A stretch of 64,000 nucleotides of DNA from Amycolatopsis iheyensis (GCF_024703995.1 NZ_JAMXQV010000011.1:186001-250000), one strand, 5' to 3'; shown: positions 1 to 8,767, counted from the stretch's first letter. Program-made: numbers and translations. Notes: generated by a model not told the origin, from the letters alone.

Positions 1-101
1 TGCGCACCTACCGGCGGCGGGTGGCCGAGCTGATGGAGATCCTCGGCGCCTCGTCGCGGTTCCAGGCCGGCGCGAGGGCCCGCGAAGCCGGACTCCTGTG
101 A
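1..101 (+). CDS. C-terminus of a LuxR-type HTH regulator (partial)
   Basis: The window opens inside a gene that ends at the TGA at 99-101; the reading frame starts at base 3. The 32 readable codons give an Arg-rich recognition-helix-like stretch (RTYRRRVAELM), then LGASSRFQAGARA and an end in AREAGLL. This matches the last helices of LuxR/NarL-type DNA-binding domains as I know the family, where an 'LGxxSRxxAxxxAxxxGLL' end is usual. The sensor or receiver part lies outside the window. Its stop overlaps the GTG start of the lipoprotein gene (GTGA), so the two are probably co-transcribed. Assignment rests on a short C-terminus only. Confidence 0.55.
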   Translation, partial: RTYRRRVAELMEILGASSRFQAGARAREAGLL

Positions 102-976
102 AGCGGGCGCTGCTCGCGCTGGTCTTGACGACGTCGGCGTGCTCGTCGGCCGTCTCGGGCACGGCGACGCCGCTGACCGGCAACCTAGCGCTGGTCAACG
201 GGCCCGGCACGGCGGCGGCGCTGGCGGGGGTCAGGACGGCGGCCGAGGCGGTGTTCAGCTACGACTCGGCGAACCCGGCGGCGTTCGACCAGGCGGTCGC
301 GGCGAACGTCACGGGAGCGGCGAAAGGCCAGCTGACGACGTTGTTCGACCAGGTCAGGAAGAGCCCGCAGCCGGTGCGCCTGACCACCCGGGTGCTGCGG
401 GACGCACCCCTGGAGCTGGCCGGCGGCCGGGTCCGGGAGCTGGCCGTGCTGGACCAGACCAGCGGGACCACGAAAGGCCTGGCCACGGTCGCGCTCACGG
501 CGCTTCAGGAGGGCGGGCACTGGCGGCTGTCGGACATCGCCGTCAACCCGGCGCAGCCGCCGCCGGCGCCGCACCCGGACGACGGCACCCCGGCCGGGCT
601 GCGCGACTCCGCGCTGGCGGGCGCGCGCCAGGTGGCCAACGCGCTCTTCACGACGGACAGCGCCGATCCCGAGGGTTCCTACACCCGGGCCGAAGCGATC
701 GCGGCGGACCCGCTGCTGAGCGACTACCGCGCGAAGAAGGCCACCTACGTCGAGGCGATCCGCAAGAGCGGCACGAAGGTCGCCCTCGGCCCGGACCCGA
801 TGGCCGGGGCGACGGCGTTGACGGGCGGCACCGCGAGCGTGTTGTTCTTCACGACGCTGAAGGTGACCGACGCGGCGGGCCAGGCCACCAGCCGGCCCTA
901 CACGGTCGAGCTGGACCTCGTCCGGGCAGGGACCGGCTGGAAGGTGACCGCGGTGCGCACGGTCACCGCGGAGTGA
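98..976 (+). CDS. Secreted lipoprotein, possible duplicated domain, function unknown
   Basis: This encodes a 292-residue exported lipoprotein. The N-terminus has a short positive region, a hydrophobic core and a lipobox ending at Cys15 (TSAC), so it should be lipid-anchored outside the membrane. The mature part looks like two related alpha+beta halves of about 120 residues. Each starts with a helix of the type 'AxxxANALFTTDSADP' / 'AAEAVFSYDSANP' and ends in a strand with 'GGHWRLSDIAV' / 'GTGWKVTAVRTV'. That pattern resembles Mce-associated or NTF2/SnoaL-like lipoproteins of actinobacteria, but I cannot assign a family. The GTG start overlaps the stop of the upstream regulator gene. It converges on gpmA with a one-base gap. 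Confidence 0.75.
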   Translation: MKRALLALVLTTSACSSAVSGTATPLTGNLALVNGPGTAAALAGVRTAAEAVFSYDSANPAAFDQAVAANVTGAAKGQLTTLFDQVRKSPQPVRLTTRVLRDAPLELAGGRVRELAVLDQTSGTTKGLATVALTALQEGGHWRLSDIAVNPAQPPPAPHPDDGTPAGLRDSALAGARQVANALFTTDSADPEGSYTRAEAIAADPLLSDYRAKKATYVEAIRKSGTKVALGPDPMAGATALTGGTASVLFFTTLKVTDAAGQATSRPYTVELDLVRAGTGWKVTAVRTVTAE

Positions 977-977
977 G

Positions 978-1727
978 TCAGCGGCCCTGGTTGGCGACCG
1001 CGGCGGCGGCTTCCTTGGCGGCGGCGGGGTCGAGGTACTCGCCGCCCGGCTTCAGCGGCTTGAGGTCGTCGCCGAGGTCGTAGCGCAGCGGGATGCCGGT
1101 GGGGATGTTGAGGCCGGCGATGTCGGCGTCGGAGATGCCGTCGAGGTGCTTGACGAGCGCGCGCAGCGAGTTGCCGTGCGCGGCGACGAGCACGGTCTTG
1201 CCGGCACGCAGGTCGGGCACGATCGCGGACTCCCAGTAGGGCAGAAGCCGCGCGACGACGTCCTTGAGGCACTCGGTCAGCGGCGCCTGGTCACCGAGGT
1301 TCGCGTACCGGGCGTCGCCGGCCTGGCTCCACTTGTCGCCGGGGTCGATCGCGGGCGGCGGGGTGTCGTAGGAGCGGCGCCAGAGCATGAACTGCTCCTC
1401 GCCGAACTCGGCCAGGGTCTGCTTCTTGTCCTTGCCCTGCAGCGCGCCGTAGTGGCGCTCGTTGAGCCGCCAGTCGCGCTTGACGGGGATCCAGTGCCGG
1501 TCGGCGGCGTCCAGCGCGATGTTCGCGGTGGCGATCGCGCGCCGCAGCAGCGAGGTGTGCAGCACATCGGGCAGCAGCCCGGCGTCGGCCAGCAGCCGGC
1601 CACCCTGGCGGGCTTCGGCCTCGCCCTGTTCCGACAGCGGCACGTCCACCCAGCCGGTGAACAGGTTTTCCGCGTTCCACGTGCTCTGCCCGTGGCGGAG
1701 CAGCACCAACGTCCCGAGTTCAGCCAT
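978..1727 (-). CDS. gpmA: 2,3-bisphosphoglycerate-dependent phosphoglycerate mutase
   Basis: Cytoplasmic glycolytic enzyme interconverting 3- and 2-phosphoglycerate through a phosphohistidine. The 249-residue product starts MAELGTLVLLRHGQSTWN; His12 in the RHG motif is the expected phospho-acceptor. The conserved 'RLNERHYG' loop with its catalytic Glu and the second His in 'AAHGNSLRAL' are intact. Length fits the dPGM family. I chose the ATG at 1725-1727 because a GGAG sequence lies about 6 nt upstream and the product then starts exactly as family members do; a longer frame reaches 1754. In mycobacteria gpm1 lies next to the mshA/ybjN block, as here. Mono- or bicistronic. Confidence 0.96.
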   Translation of the reverse strand: MAELGTLVLLRHGQSTWNAENLFTGWVDVPLSEQGEAEARQGGRLLADAGLLPDVLHTSLLRRAIATANIALDAADRHWIPVKRDWRLNERHYGALQGKDKKQTLAEFGEEQFMLWRRSYDTPPPAIDPGDKWSQAGDARYANLGDQAPLTECLKDVVARLLPYWESAIVPDLRAGKTVLVAAHGNSLRALVKHLDGISDADIAGLNIPTGIPLRYDLGDDLKPLKPGGEYLDPAAAKEAAAAVANQGR

Positions 1728-1789
1728 GCGCTCCAGCCTGCCAGACCGGACCACTCGATCGACCGGTGACCTCGTGTCCTACGCAGAGT

Positions 1790-1809
1790 GTGTTACTGCG
1801 AAGTAACAC
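1790..1809. promoter_or_regulatory. Perfect inverted repeat upstream of gpmA
   Basis: GTGTTACT, four bases, AGTAACAC: 8-bp perfect arms centred about 70 bp upstream of the gpmA start. It is well placed for an operator of gpmA. No regulator gene is adjacent, so the binding protein is unknown. Confidence 0.5.
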
Positions 1810-2149
1810 CTCACCCTCAGACAAGTCCGAACGCCAACAACGCGCAAAATCCGGGCAACGGACTGCACACTGTTATCGCTGACCGGTAAATTCACTCGAA
1901 CGGACTAGTGAGTAGTCTTGTGATTACAGGTCGAGATCTGACAGGTTGACTACGTCCCGAGCGGCCGGATTCCACGCACTCCCCGGCCGGTTTCGGGCTT
2001 TGACCGCGGCTCGTCTCCCCCCTGCCGAGCCGCGGCCCGCCGGCCCCGTTGGCATCCCCCTCGTCACCGGGTCCTGATCGGCGGGAACTTCAGCGGGGCG
2101 GCTCGAGATCGCGACTCCCCCCTCCCTCGAGCCGTCCCGCCTGCCCCGC

Positions 2150-2560
2150 TAAGCGCTGGCTCCGGCCCAAGCCCGCCCCACACCGGCCCAAGCCCGCCCC
2201 TGCCCGGCTCCGGCCCAGACCCAAGCCCGCCCCGCTCCGGCTCCGCTCCCACTCCAGCCCAAGCCCGCCGCTGCCCGGCTCCGGCTCAAGCCCAGGCCTG
2301 CCCCGCTCCGGCTCAGGCCCGGCCCGGTCCCCACTCCGGCCCCAGCCCGGCTCCGCGCGACCCCAGCTTCAGCCCGGCCCTAGACCTCCCCCGCCCCGGC
2401 TCCGGCTCCGGCCCCAGCTCCGGCTCCGGCTCCGCACCACCCAACCCCAGCCCCGCCCTAGACCTCCCCCGCCCCGGCTCCGGCTCCGGCCCCAGCCCCG
2501 GCTCCGGCTCCGGCTCCGCACCACCCCAACCCCAGCCCCGCCCTAGCCCTCCCCCGCCCC
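2150..2560. repeat. GC-rich low-complexity tandem repeat with an ~80-bp duplication
   Basis: About 400 bp are built from CCGGCT/GGCTCC hexamer variants mixed with CCCAGCCCCG blocks. Inside it, 2378-2455 and 2456-2540 are near-identical copies of an ~80-bp unit, each starting CCCTAGACCTCCCCC. A third partial copy (CCCTAGCCCTCCCCC) begins at 2541. Open frames across it give only Pro/Arg or Gly/Pro repeats with no start signal, so I treat it as noncoding. The 1728-2690 interval holds no gene I can support; besides this repeat it has the repeat at 1790 and the hairpin at 2580. Confidence 0.8.
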
Positions 2561-2579
2561 TCGTCCCAGCCGCAGTCAG

Positions 2580-2660
2580 CACCGGAGACCCGGGGTCAAG
2601 GGTTCGCGAAGCGAATCGCGAAGCGACGCCGAAGGCGCCCTTGAGGCCGGGTCTCCGGTG
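2580..2660. terminator. Long imperfect hairpin downstream of the DUF4349 gene
   Basis: CACCGGAGACCCGG at 2580 pairs with CCGGGTCTCCGGTG ending at 2660. The stem extends through GGTCAAGGG/CCCTTGAGG, giving 23-nt arms with two mismatches around a 35-nt loop rich in TTCGCGAAG. It lies 30 bp beyond the DUF4349 stop on the minus strand and marks the edge of the low-complexity region. Likely a transcription terminator. Confidence 0.6.
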
Positions 2661-2690
2661 TTGAACAATCGAGGACGAGGAGCGGGAAAC

Positions 2691-3551
2691 TCAGACCTGG
2701 CCCGAGGCCGGCTCAGGCTTAGCAAGACGACGCCGCCGGTTAAGCCACCAAGCCACAAACCCCAACGGCCCAACGATGAGCAGGAACGGCGCAACAGCCC
2801 CCAGCACAGTCAGCAAACCCCCACCAAAGGTCAAGAACGCATCCCAACCCCCAGCCAGCCCACCCAGAAACCCACTGTGGTCCTCAGAAGGCGGCGGAGG
2901 AGCAGCAACACTCCGAATACTCATGGCAACGGTCGCCATGGCAACACTCCCGGCCAAAGAGTTCCGCTGCTGCTCAAGCGACTCCAAAGCGGACTCACGC
3001 GTAGTCAGCTCGGCCTCGATGGAAGTGATGTCCGAAACAGAAGTAGCCTGCGAAAGCAGAGCCCGAATCCGCTCGACAGACTTCCGCTGAGTAGTCAACC
3101 GAGCCTCGACATCGACAACCTGCTCAGTAACGTCCTGAGTGCTCAGTTCCCGCTTGACCAGCGAAGAACCAAGATGCGAAAGCTGATCCAAAACCGGATC
3201 GAGCTTGTCCGAAGGCACGGCGAGCGAAAGCGTCGCGGAGTCATCGGACGTGCTCTCCTGCCCCGTATAACCCCCGGCCCCCAACGCAACCCCGCGAGCC
3301 TGGGCAACGACATCGACCACCTTGGTAGCGGTCAGCTCCAGCCGGGCACTGCGCGAAAGCTTCCGATCGGTGGCACCGGCCTGCGGCGCCGTCACCTTCG
3401 ACTCGGGCTTCCCCTGCTGCGGCGCCGCAGGCACGCGCCCCGATCCCGCGCTGTCCGCAGAAGTGGAAGTCGCGTTCTCCCCCGCCGAACACCCGGCCAG
3501 CGCGAAAACCGCCACCGCGCCGGCCAGCACCGCTCTCCATCGAGTCCGCAT
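2691..3551 (-). CDS. DUF4349 lipoprotein with C-terminal membrane segment
   Basis: 286-residue predicted lipoprotein. Signal peptide with lipobox LAGC (Cys21), then a Ser/Ala/Pro-rich linker. The DUF4349 region (about 62-225) has the family's features: 'RSARLELTATKVVDVV', a coiled-coil stretch rich in Glu/Gln/Arg ('SIEAELTTRESALESLEQQRNSL') and 'TVAMSIRS'. A hydrophobic segment follows at about 235-268, ending in the Arg-rich tail WWLNRRRRLAK. DUF4349 proteins are cell-envelope proteins of unknown function. The gene lies 77 bp downstream of ybjN on the same strand and may be the last gene of that run or have its own promoter. Confidence 0.88.
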   Translation of the reverse strand: MRTRWRAVLAGAVAVFALAGCSAGENATSTSADSAGSGRVPAAPQQGKPESKVTAPQAGATDRKLSRSARLELTATKVVDVVAQARGVALGAGGYTGQESTSDDSATLSLAVPSDKLDPVLDQLSHLGSSLVKRELSTQDVTEQVVDVEARLTTQRKSVERIRALLSQATSVSDITSIEAELTTRESALESLEQQRNSLAGSVAMATVAMSIRSVAAPPPPSEDHSGFLGGLAGGWDAFLTFGGGLLTVLGAVAPFLLIVGPLGFVAWWLNRRRRLAKPEPASGQV

Positions 3552-3628
3552 CCTGAATCTCCGTCCAGTTCAAAAGTTCGACTGGCAGTGAGACGGATGT
3601 CCGGTTCAGGGCCGTTGCACGGCCCGGG

Positions 3629-4141
3629 TCACGACTCGGTCAAGCCCGGTTCGTGCGGCTTCTCGGGCGCCACGAGGTGCTTGAACGCCTGCAGGTTGGC
3701 CAGCGACTCGCCGCGGGAGACGCGCCAGTCCCACTCGCGCTTGATCGACGTCGCGAAGCCGATCTCCAGCAGCGTGTTGAAGTCGCCGTCGGCGGCCTCC
3801 AGGACCTGGCCGAGGACCTTGTCGAGCTCGTCGGCGGTGATGGTGTCCTTGCCGAACCGGCCGACCAGGTAGATGTCGCCGAGACTGTCCACTGTGTAGT
3901 GCACGCCGTAGAGATTCGCGTTGCGCTGCAACAGGAACCGGTAAACGTCCTCATGGGACTCGTCGGGGCGGCGGCAGACGAAGGCCTCCACGGAGAACGC
4001 GTGGTCGCCATCGACGAGCCAGGCGTTCGTCTGCAGCTTCTTCGTGCCCGGCAGCGTGACGAAGTACTTGCCCGGACCACGTTTGTCGTACTTCAGCTCC
4101 GCTGAGTCCAAAGTAGACTGAAGCAGTTCGTCCAGGCTCAC
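3629..4141 (-). CDS. YbjN-domain protein (Rv0487-like)
   Basis: 170-residue YbjN-family protein (the type III secretion chaperone-like fold). Residues 1-130 hold the family pattern, with 'YFVTLPGTKKLQTNAWL', 'FVCRRPDESHEDVYRFLLQRN' and 'DIYLVGRF'. The GTG start at 4139-4141 overlaps the mshA stop by 4 nt, so translation is coupled to mshA; the frame is open much further upstream, but only antisense to mshA. In mycobacteria a YbjN protein also follows mshA, which supports a conserved link, but its role is not established. Cytoplasmic. Confidence 0.88.
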   Translation of the reverse strand: MSLDELLQSTLDSAELKYDKRGPGKYFVTLPGTKKLQTNAWLVDGDHAFSVEAFVCRRPDESHEDVYRFLLQRNANLYGVHYTVDSLGDIYLVGRFGKDTITADELDKVLGQVLEAADGDFNTLLEIGFATSIKREWDWRVSRGESLANLQAFKHLVAPEKPHEPGLTES

Positions 4142-5442
4142 ACCGCCACCTCCGCTCGCACCTCCAGCGCACTCCGGAACGCGCTGGTGGCCTGAGCATA
4201 GATCTCCAGCAGCGCGTCCGTCGTGCGACGCCAGGAGAACCGCCGTGCGTGCACGATCGCGTTCGTGCCGAGCTCGGCGCGCCGGTCGGGGCGCAGCGCG
4301 ACCGCGGCCAGCGCGTCCGCCCACTCCTCGGCGCCGTGCCCCGGCACCAGCAGCCCGGACACGCCGTGCGGCACCGCCACCGGCAGCCCGCCGACCTCGG
4401 CGGCGACCACCGGAGTGCCGCAGGCCTGCGCTTCGAGCGCCACGAGCCCGAACGACTCGTTGTAGCTGGGCACCGCGACGACGTCGGCGGCGCGGAAAAC
4501 GCGGGCGAGCGCTTCGCCCGGCTGCGGCGGCAGGAACCGGACCTGCTGCTCGATGCCGAGCGAAACGGCCAGTTCGCGCAGGGCCTGCGGCTGCTCGAGC
4601 CCGGTGCCGGACGGCCCGCCGACGACCAGCACGACCAGCCGCGAGGCGAGCTCGGGCCGGCGGCGCAGCAGGGCCTCGGCCGCGTACAGCAGCACGTCGG
4701 GTGCCTTCAGCGGCTGGATGCGGCCGGCGAAGGCGAGCACGACGTCGTCGTCGGCCAGGCCCAGCTCGGCCCGCGCGAGACCCTGCGGGCCCGGAGTGAA
4801 GCGTTCGAGGTCGACGCCGGGCGGCACGGCGTGCACGGCGTGCGGCTCGGCGTCGTAGAGGTCGACGAGCTGGCGGGCTTCGACGGCGGTGTTGGCGACG
4901 AGCCGGTCGGCCTCGGCCACCACCTGCTCCTCGCCGATGACGCGGGTGCGCGGCTCCGGCTTGTCGCCTTCGGCGAGCGCGGCGTTCTTCACCTTGGCGA
5001 GGGTGTGCGCGGTGTGCACCAGCGGCACCGACCAGCGGTCGCGGGCGAGCCAGCCGACCTGACCGGAGAGCCAGTAGTGCGAATGGATGAGGTCGTAGTG
5101 GCCCGGCTCGTGGAAGGCCTCGGTGCGCAGCACCCCGGAGGTGAACGCGCACAGCTGGGCGGGCAGCTCGTCGCGGCTGAGCGGCTCGAACGGGCCCGCC
5201 TGCACATGCCGGACGGTCACCCCCGGCGCGAGTTCCGCCACCGGCGGCTGGTCGGACGCCGTCGCGCGGGTGAACACCTCGACCTCGACACCGCGGCGGG
5301 CCATCTCGATCGCCGTCTGGCTGATGTACACGTTCATCCCGCCGGCGTCGCCGGTCCCTGGCTGCTCTAAAGGCGAGGTGTGCACGGACAGCACCGCGAC
5401 CCGGCGCGGCGCAGCACGGAACCCCCGGATGGAGCTGGTCAC
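4138..5442 (-). CDS. mshA: D-inositol-3-phosphate glycosyltransferase (mycothiol pathway)
   Basis: MshA catalyses the first committed step of mycothiol synthesis: transfer of GlcNAc from UDP-GlcNAc to 1-L-myo-inositol-1-phosphate. The 434-residue GT4/GT-B enzyme shows the N-terminal 'GTGDAGGMNVYI' substrate loop (about 29-40), 'LIHSHYWLSG', 'VPPGVDLERF', the UDP-binding 'AFAGRIQPLKAPDVLL', and the C-terminal 'NESFGLVALEAQACGTPVV' EX7E-type motif. These are diagnostic of MshA rather than generic GT4 enzymes. It follows the hydrolase gene by 21 nt and overlaps ybjN, in a minus-strand run ldt - hydrolase - mshA - ybjN. Its presence shows that the host makes mycothiol. Confidence 0.95.
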   Translation of the reverse strand: MTSSIRGFRAAPRRVAVLSVHTSPLEQPGTGDAGGMNVYISQTAIEMARRGVEVEVFTRATASDQPPVAELAPGVTVRHVQAGPFEPLSRDELPAQLCAFTSGVLRTEAFHEPGHYDLIHSHYWLSGQVGWLARDRWSVPLVHTAHTLAKVKNAALAEGDKPEPRTRVIGEEQVVAEADRLVANTAVEARQLVDLYDAEPHAVHAVPPGVDLERFTPGPQGLARAELGLADDDVVLAFAGRIQPLKAPDVLLYAAEALLRRRPELASRLVVLVVGGPSGTGLEQPQALRELAVSLGIEQQVRFLPPQPGEALARVFRAADVVAVPSYNESFGLVALEAQACGTPVVAAEVGGLPVAVPHGVSGLLVPGHGAEEWADALAAVALRPDRRAELGTNAIVHARRFSWRRTTDALLEIYAQATSAFRSALEVRAEVAV

Positions 5443-5463
5443 CTGGTCGTCTCCCGCGTTACG

Positions 5464-6279
5464 TCAGCATTCCTCGGCGAACTGCCGCAGCACCGCGTCG
5501 AACTCGTCCGCGGACTCGGCGAAGGGCGCGTGGCCCCCTTCAGCAAACCAACGCCCGACCGCCCCCGGAATCTTCCCGATGGCGTGTTCGGCCGCCGAGG
5601 GCTCGATCACGGGGTCGGCCGTGCCGTGCACGACGAGGACCGGCTTGTCGATCGCGGCCAGCACGTCTTCGCTGCCGACGTCCCGGCGGAACAGCGCCGC
5701 GCGGACCGCCGGCGGCACGCTCAACGACGCTCCGAGCAGGGCCTGGGCCTGCGTTCCGGGCACCGGACGGGTGACCATCTCGCGGCTGAACGCGGTGAGC
5801 GCCGGGACCGCGGTGCCCGGATCGTCCGAAAGCATCGCACGCATGTGCTCGCGCATCAGCGGGCCGACGCGCCCGCCCGGGCGGTCACGGCCGATTTCGG
5901 TGATGGCGCCGACGAGCACGGCGCCGCGCAGGCGTGCGGTGCCGTGCACCCGGACGTGGTCGGCGAGCACCAGGCCGCCGTAGGACCAGGCGACGACGAT
6001 CGCGTCCGGCCCGGCGAAGTCCAGCACCGCGGCGAGGTCCCCGGCCCAGGCGACCGGGTCGTCGTAGCCCGACACCGGGACGTCGGACGCGCCGTGGCCG
6101 CGCAGGTCCATCGCGACCAGGCGGAACCGCTCGGTCAGCGCGGGGTCGGCGAGCTGCGCCGCCCAGCACGCGGACGACTGCGCCCAGCCGTGCACGAACA
6201 CGATCGGCCGGCTGTGCTCGGCGCCTTCGACCCGCAGGCCGAGCCGGACCCCGCCGTGCCCGACGACTTCGGTGCGCAC
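5464..6279 (-). CDS. Alpha/beta hydrolase
   Basis: 271-residue alpha/beta-hydrolase fold protein. Oxyanion motif 'FVHGWAQSSACW', strand 'DLRGHGASD', nucleophile elbow 'VVAWSYGG' (Ser as nucleophile; the usual GHS is AWS here), acid in 'VHGTADPVI' and catalytic His in 'EGGHAPF' make a complete triad. The cap region gives no clue to substrate; proline iminopeptidase or esterase-like activity is possible. The GTG start lies 3 nt after the L,D-transpeptidase stop, and mshA follows after 21 nt, so it belongs to one transcript. No signal peptide is seen. Confidence 0.85.
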   Translation of the reverse strand: MRTEVVGHGGVRLGLRVEGAEHSRPIVFVHGWAQSSACWAAQLADPALTERFRLVAMDLRGHGASDVPVSGYDDPVAWAGDLAAVLDFAGPDAIVVAWSYGGLVLADHVRVHGTARLRGAVLVGAITEIGRDRPGGRVGPLMREHMRAMLSDDPGTAVPALTAFSREMVTRPVPGTQAQALLGASLSVPPAVRAALFRRDVGSEDVLAAIDKPVLVVHGTADPVIEPSAAEHAIGKIPGAVGRWFAEGGHAPFAESADEFDAVLRQFAEEC

Positions 6280-6282
6280 GGG

Positions 6283-7458
6283 TTACTTCGCACCCAGCCC
6301 TTTCCAGGCGGACCAGCTGTAGTTCCAGTCCTTGACGTCGGAGGCCATCGGCGCGCCGAGCTTGGAGCCGGTGATCTCGACCGGGTCGCCGACCAGCGCG
6401 GAGTCGAAGTAGTCCTTGGCGTCGGCCTCGAGCAGGTTGACGCAACCGTGGGAGTTGTTGGTCTTCCCGATGTTGGCCGCGTTGTCCTGGTTCTCGTGGA
6501 TGAACTCGCCGTGGTTGGAGAAGCGGCAGGCCCACTTCTTGTTGACGTTGGTGTAGCCGTAGCGGGCGTTGTCGAAGATCGCCGACGGCTCCTTGCTCAT
6601 GACGATGTACGTGCCGTTCGGGGTGTTGCGGTCGACCTCGGCGTCCAGCCCGTTCGCGCACGGGTAGCTCTTGACCTGCGAGCCGCCGCGGTACACGTGC
6701 ATCTGGTGCTCGGGCGTGCTGATCTTGACGACCTGGTTGCGGCCGATCTTGAACTTCGTGGTGACGTCGGCCTTGCCGTACGCGCCGCCGCCGAGCTCGA
6801 CGCCGTAGAGCTTCGCCTCGACGCTCACGGTGATGTTCTGCGGCCAGTACTCCTTCGGCCGGTAGTCGACCTGGCTGTCGGACAGCCAGCCCCACGCGCC
6901 TTCGACGTCCTTGTCCGTCTTCACCGACAGCGCCTTCTCGACGGCCGCGCGGTCCTTGACCGGCGACTGGAACTTGACGCTGATCGGCATGGCCACGCCG
7001 ACCTGGGCGTTGTCGGCCGGGTTGAGCGTGGCGCGGACCTGCTTGGCCGGGCTGATCGTGGTGAAGCTGCCGGTGAGCTCGACCGGCTTGCCGTCGGCGC
7101 CGGTGGCCTTGGCCGCGTAGGTGTAGGTCTTGCCGTAGCCGAGCGGCTCGGAGCTGGTCCAGGTGAGGCCGTCCGGCGCGGTGTCGCCCTTGACGGCCTT
7201 GCCGCCGTCGGCGGTCACCTTGCACTCGGTGAGCTTGCCCTCGGCGACCTTGACGGTGACGGGCTTGAGGACCGGCGCGTCCTTGGCGTTGACGGCGGGC
7301 TCGGCCGTGATCTTCGCCACGGGCTGCGCGCTCTCGCCGTCGGCGCCCGCGGCGCCGGTGGGCAGCGCGGTGCCGTCGTTCGTGCTCGAACACGCCGCGG
7401 CGACCAGGGCGGCCCCCGCCGCGAGTGCGGCCTTGAAGACCGTGCGCCGTTCGATCAC
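6283..7458 (-). CDS. L,D-transpeptidase lipoprotein (LdtMt2/LprQ type)
   Basis: Cell-wall enzyme making 3->3 peptidoglycan crosslinks outside the membrane. The 391-residue product has a lipobox ending at Cys23 (VAAAC), two Ig-like domains (about 60-150 and 150-255; 'TISPAKQVRATLNPADNAQVGVAMPISVKF'-type strands) and a YkuD catalytic domain with 'HGEFIHENQDN' and the active-site motif SHGCVNL (catalytic Cys339). A Trp-rich C-terminus (WNYSWSAWKGLG) matches the LdtMt2 extension. I chose the GTG at 7458 because GGGAGG lies 7 nt upstream and the signal peptide then starts VIERRTVFK; a longer frame is open to 7620. First gene of the run to ybjN. Confidence 0.93.
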   Translation of the reverse strand: MIERRTVFKAALAAGAALVAAACSSTNDGTALPTGAAGADGESAQPVAKITAEPAVNAKDAPVLKPVTVKVAEGKLTECKVTADGGKAVKGDTAPDGLTWTSSEPLGYGKTYTYAAKATGADGKPVELTGSFTTISPAKQVRATLNPADNAQVGVAMPISVKFQSPVKDRAAVEKALSVKTDKDVEGAWGWLSDSQVDYRPKEYWPQNITVSVEAKLYGVELGGGAYGKADVTTKFKIGRNQVVKISTPEHQMHVYRGGSQVKSYPCANGLDAEVDRNTPNGTYIVMSKEPSAIFDNARYGYTNVNKKWACRFSNHGEFIHENQDNAANIGKTNNSHGCVNLLEADAKDYFDSALVGDPVEITGSKLGAPMASDVKDWNYSWSAWKGLGAK

Positions 7459-7687
7459 CGAAACCTCCCGTGTCTTGCGGGGGCCGAGCCCCCGCACCCC
7501 GCACCGTGGGGCTTCGCCCCCCCGGACCCCCCAAAGCAATGTGACCCCCACCGACCAGCGGGTCCACGCCCTTAGCGCTGGTGGCCCGTCCGACGTTACC
7601 GCCTGAAAGGTAAAGACCAACCGATCAGGTGGCGAGCGCCTTTGTCGACAAAGACGTCCTACACACGTCCAGGTTGCCCGGTTCGGC

Positions 7688-8743
7688 TCAAATGTGGCAG
7701 TTGATCAAGAGCGGCTCGGGGTGCAGCCGGACGCCGAAACGCTGGAAAACGCCGTCGCGGACCTCGCGGGCCAGCGACAACAGGTCCTCGGTCGTCGCGT
7801 CGCCGCGGTTGGTCAGGGCGAGCGTGTGCTTCGTCGACAGCGAGACGCGGTTCCCCGGCCCGGGGTACCCCTTGGCGAAGCCGGCGCGCTCGATCAGCCA
7901 GGCCGCGGACAGCTTCACGCCGCCGTCGGCCGGGTACTGCGGCGCGTCGGCCCCGACGCTCTCGGCGATCCGCGCCAGCACCCCTTCGGCCTCGGCGGAG
8001 GGGACGATCGGGTTGGTGAAGAACGAGCCCGCGCTCCACGTGTCGTGGTCGTCCGGGTCGAGCACCATGCCCTTGCCGCGACGCAGCTTCAGCACGGCTT
8101 CGCGCGCGTCGGCGGCCGGGACGCGGGCGCCGATCTCGACGCCGAGCGTGCGCGCCAGCTCGGCGTAACGGATGGGTGCGGACAGGCCGTCTTCGCGGAC
8201 CGTGAAGCGGACCGAGAGCACCACCCCGGTGTCGGTGCCCTTCAGGACGCTGGTGCGGTAGGCGAAGCCGAGTTCGTCGGCCTTCAGCGTGCGCACTTCG
8301 CGCGTCCGGCGGTCGTAGAGGTCGAGGCTGACCAGGGACTCCGCCACTTCGCAGCCGTACGCGCCGACGTTCTGGATCGGCGTCGCGCCGACGCTGCCGG
8401 GGATGCCGGAGAGGCATTCGAGCCCGCCCAGGCCCGCTTCGACCAGGCCGGCGACGAAACCGTCCCAGTTCTGGCCGGCTTCCACCTCGACGACGTCGCC
8501 CTCGCGGCGCCAGCCGGTGTTCGCCACCTCGACGAGCGTGCCGTCGAACCCCGCGTCGCCGACCACCAGGTTGGAGCCGCCGCCGAGCAGCAGCACCGGC
8601 TCGCCCGCCGTGTCCGCCTCGCGGACCGCCGCGACGATGTCTTCGCTGGTCACGGCGCTGACGAACCGGCGGGCGGGGCCGCCGAGGCGCAGCGTGGTGT
8701 ACGCGGCGAGCTTCGGGAGTGCGGGAGTTCGGGCGGAGTTCAC
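7688..8743 (-). CDS. murB: UDP-N-acetylenolpyruvoylglucosamine reductase
   Basis: FAD enzyme that reduces UDP-GlcNAc-enolpyruvate to UDP-MurNAc with NADPH, the second committed peptidoglycan step in the cytoplasm. The 351-residue product shows the FAD-binding 'LLGGGSNLVVGD' (about 50-61), 'GLECLSGIPGSVGATPIQNVGAYG', the catalytic Ser in 'AGSFFTNPI', 'YPADGGVKLSAAWLIE' and a C-terminal catalytic Glu in 'LHPEPLLI'. The GTG start at 8743 gives NSARTPALPKLAAYTTLRLGG, the normal N-terminus. It is divergent from the DUF2505 gene with only 24 bp between. The 229 bp between its stop and ldt show nothing further. Confidence 0.95.
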   Translation of the reverse strand: MNSARTPALPKLAAYTTLRLGGPARRFVSAVTSEDIVAAVREADTAGEPVLLLGGGSNLVVGDAGFDGTLVEVANTGWRREGDVVEVEAGQNWDGFVAGLVEAGLGGLECLSGIPGSVGATPIQNVGAYGCEVAESLVSLDLYDRRTREVRTLKADELGFAYRTSVLKGTDTGVVLSVRFTVREDGLSAPIRYAELARTLGVEIGARVPAADAREAVLKLRRGKGMVLDPDDHDTWSAGSFFTNPIVPSAEAEGVLARIAESVGADAPQYPADGGVKLSAAWLIERAGFAKGYPGPGNRVSLSTKHTLALTNRGDATTEDLLSLAREVRDGVFQRFGVRLHPEPLLINCHI

Positions 8744-8767
8744 GCGTCTGACGGTACTGTCCGGCTC

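Noticed and set aside
2049..2546. Pro/Arg-rich frame over the tandem repeat
   Set aside because: Composition follows the GGCTCC repeat, there is no SD, and frames on all strands are equally open.
5380..7575. Very long plus-strand frame (731 codons) opposite ldt, the hydrolase and mshA
   Set aside because: It is antisense to three well-supported genes and reads as Arg/Ala/Gly/Pro-rich low complexity without motifs; typical third-position GC shadow in >70% GC DNA.
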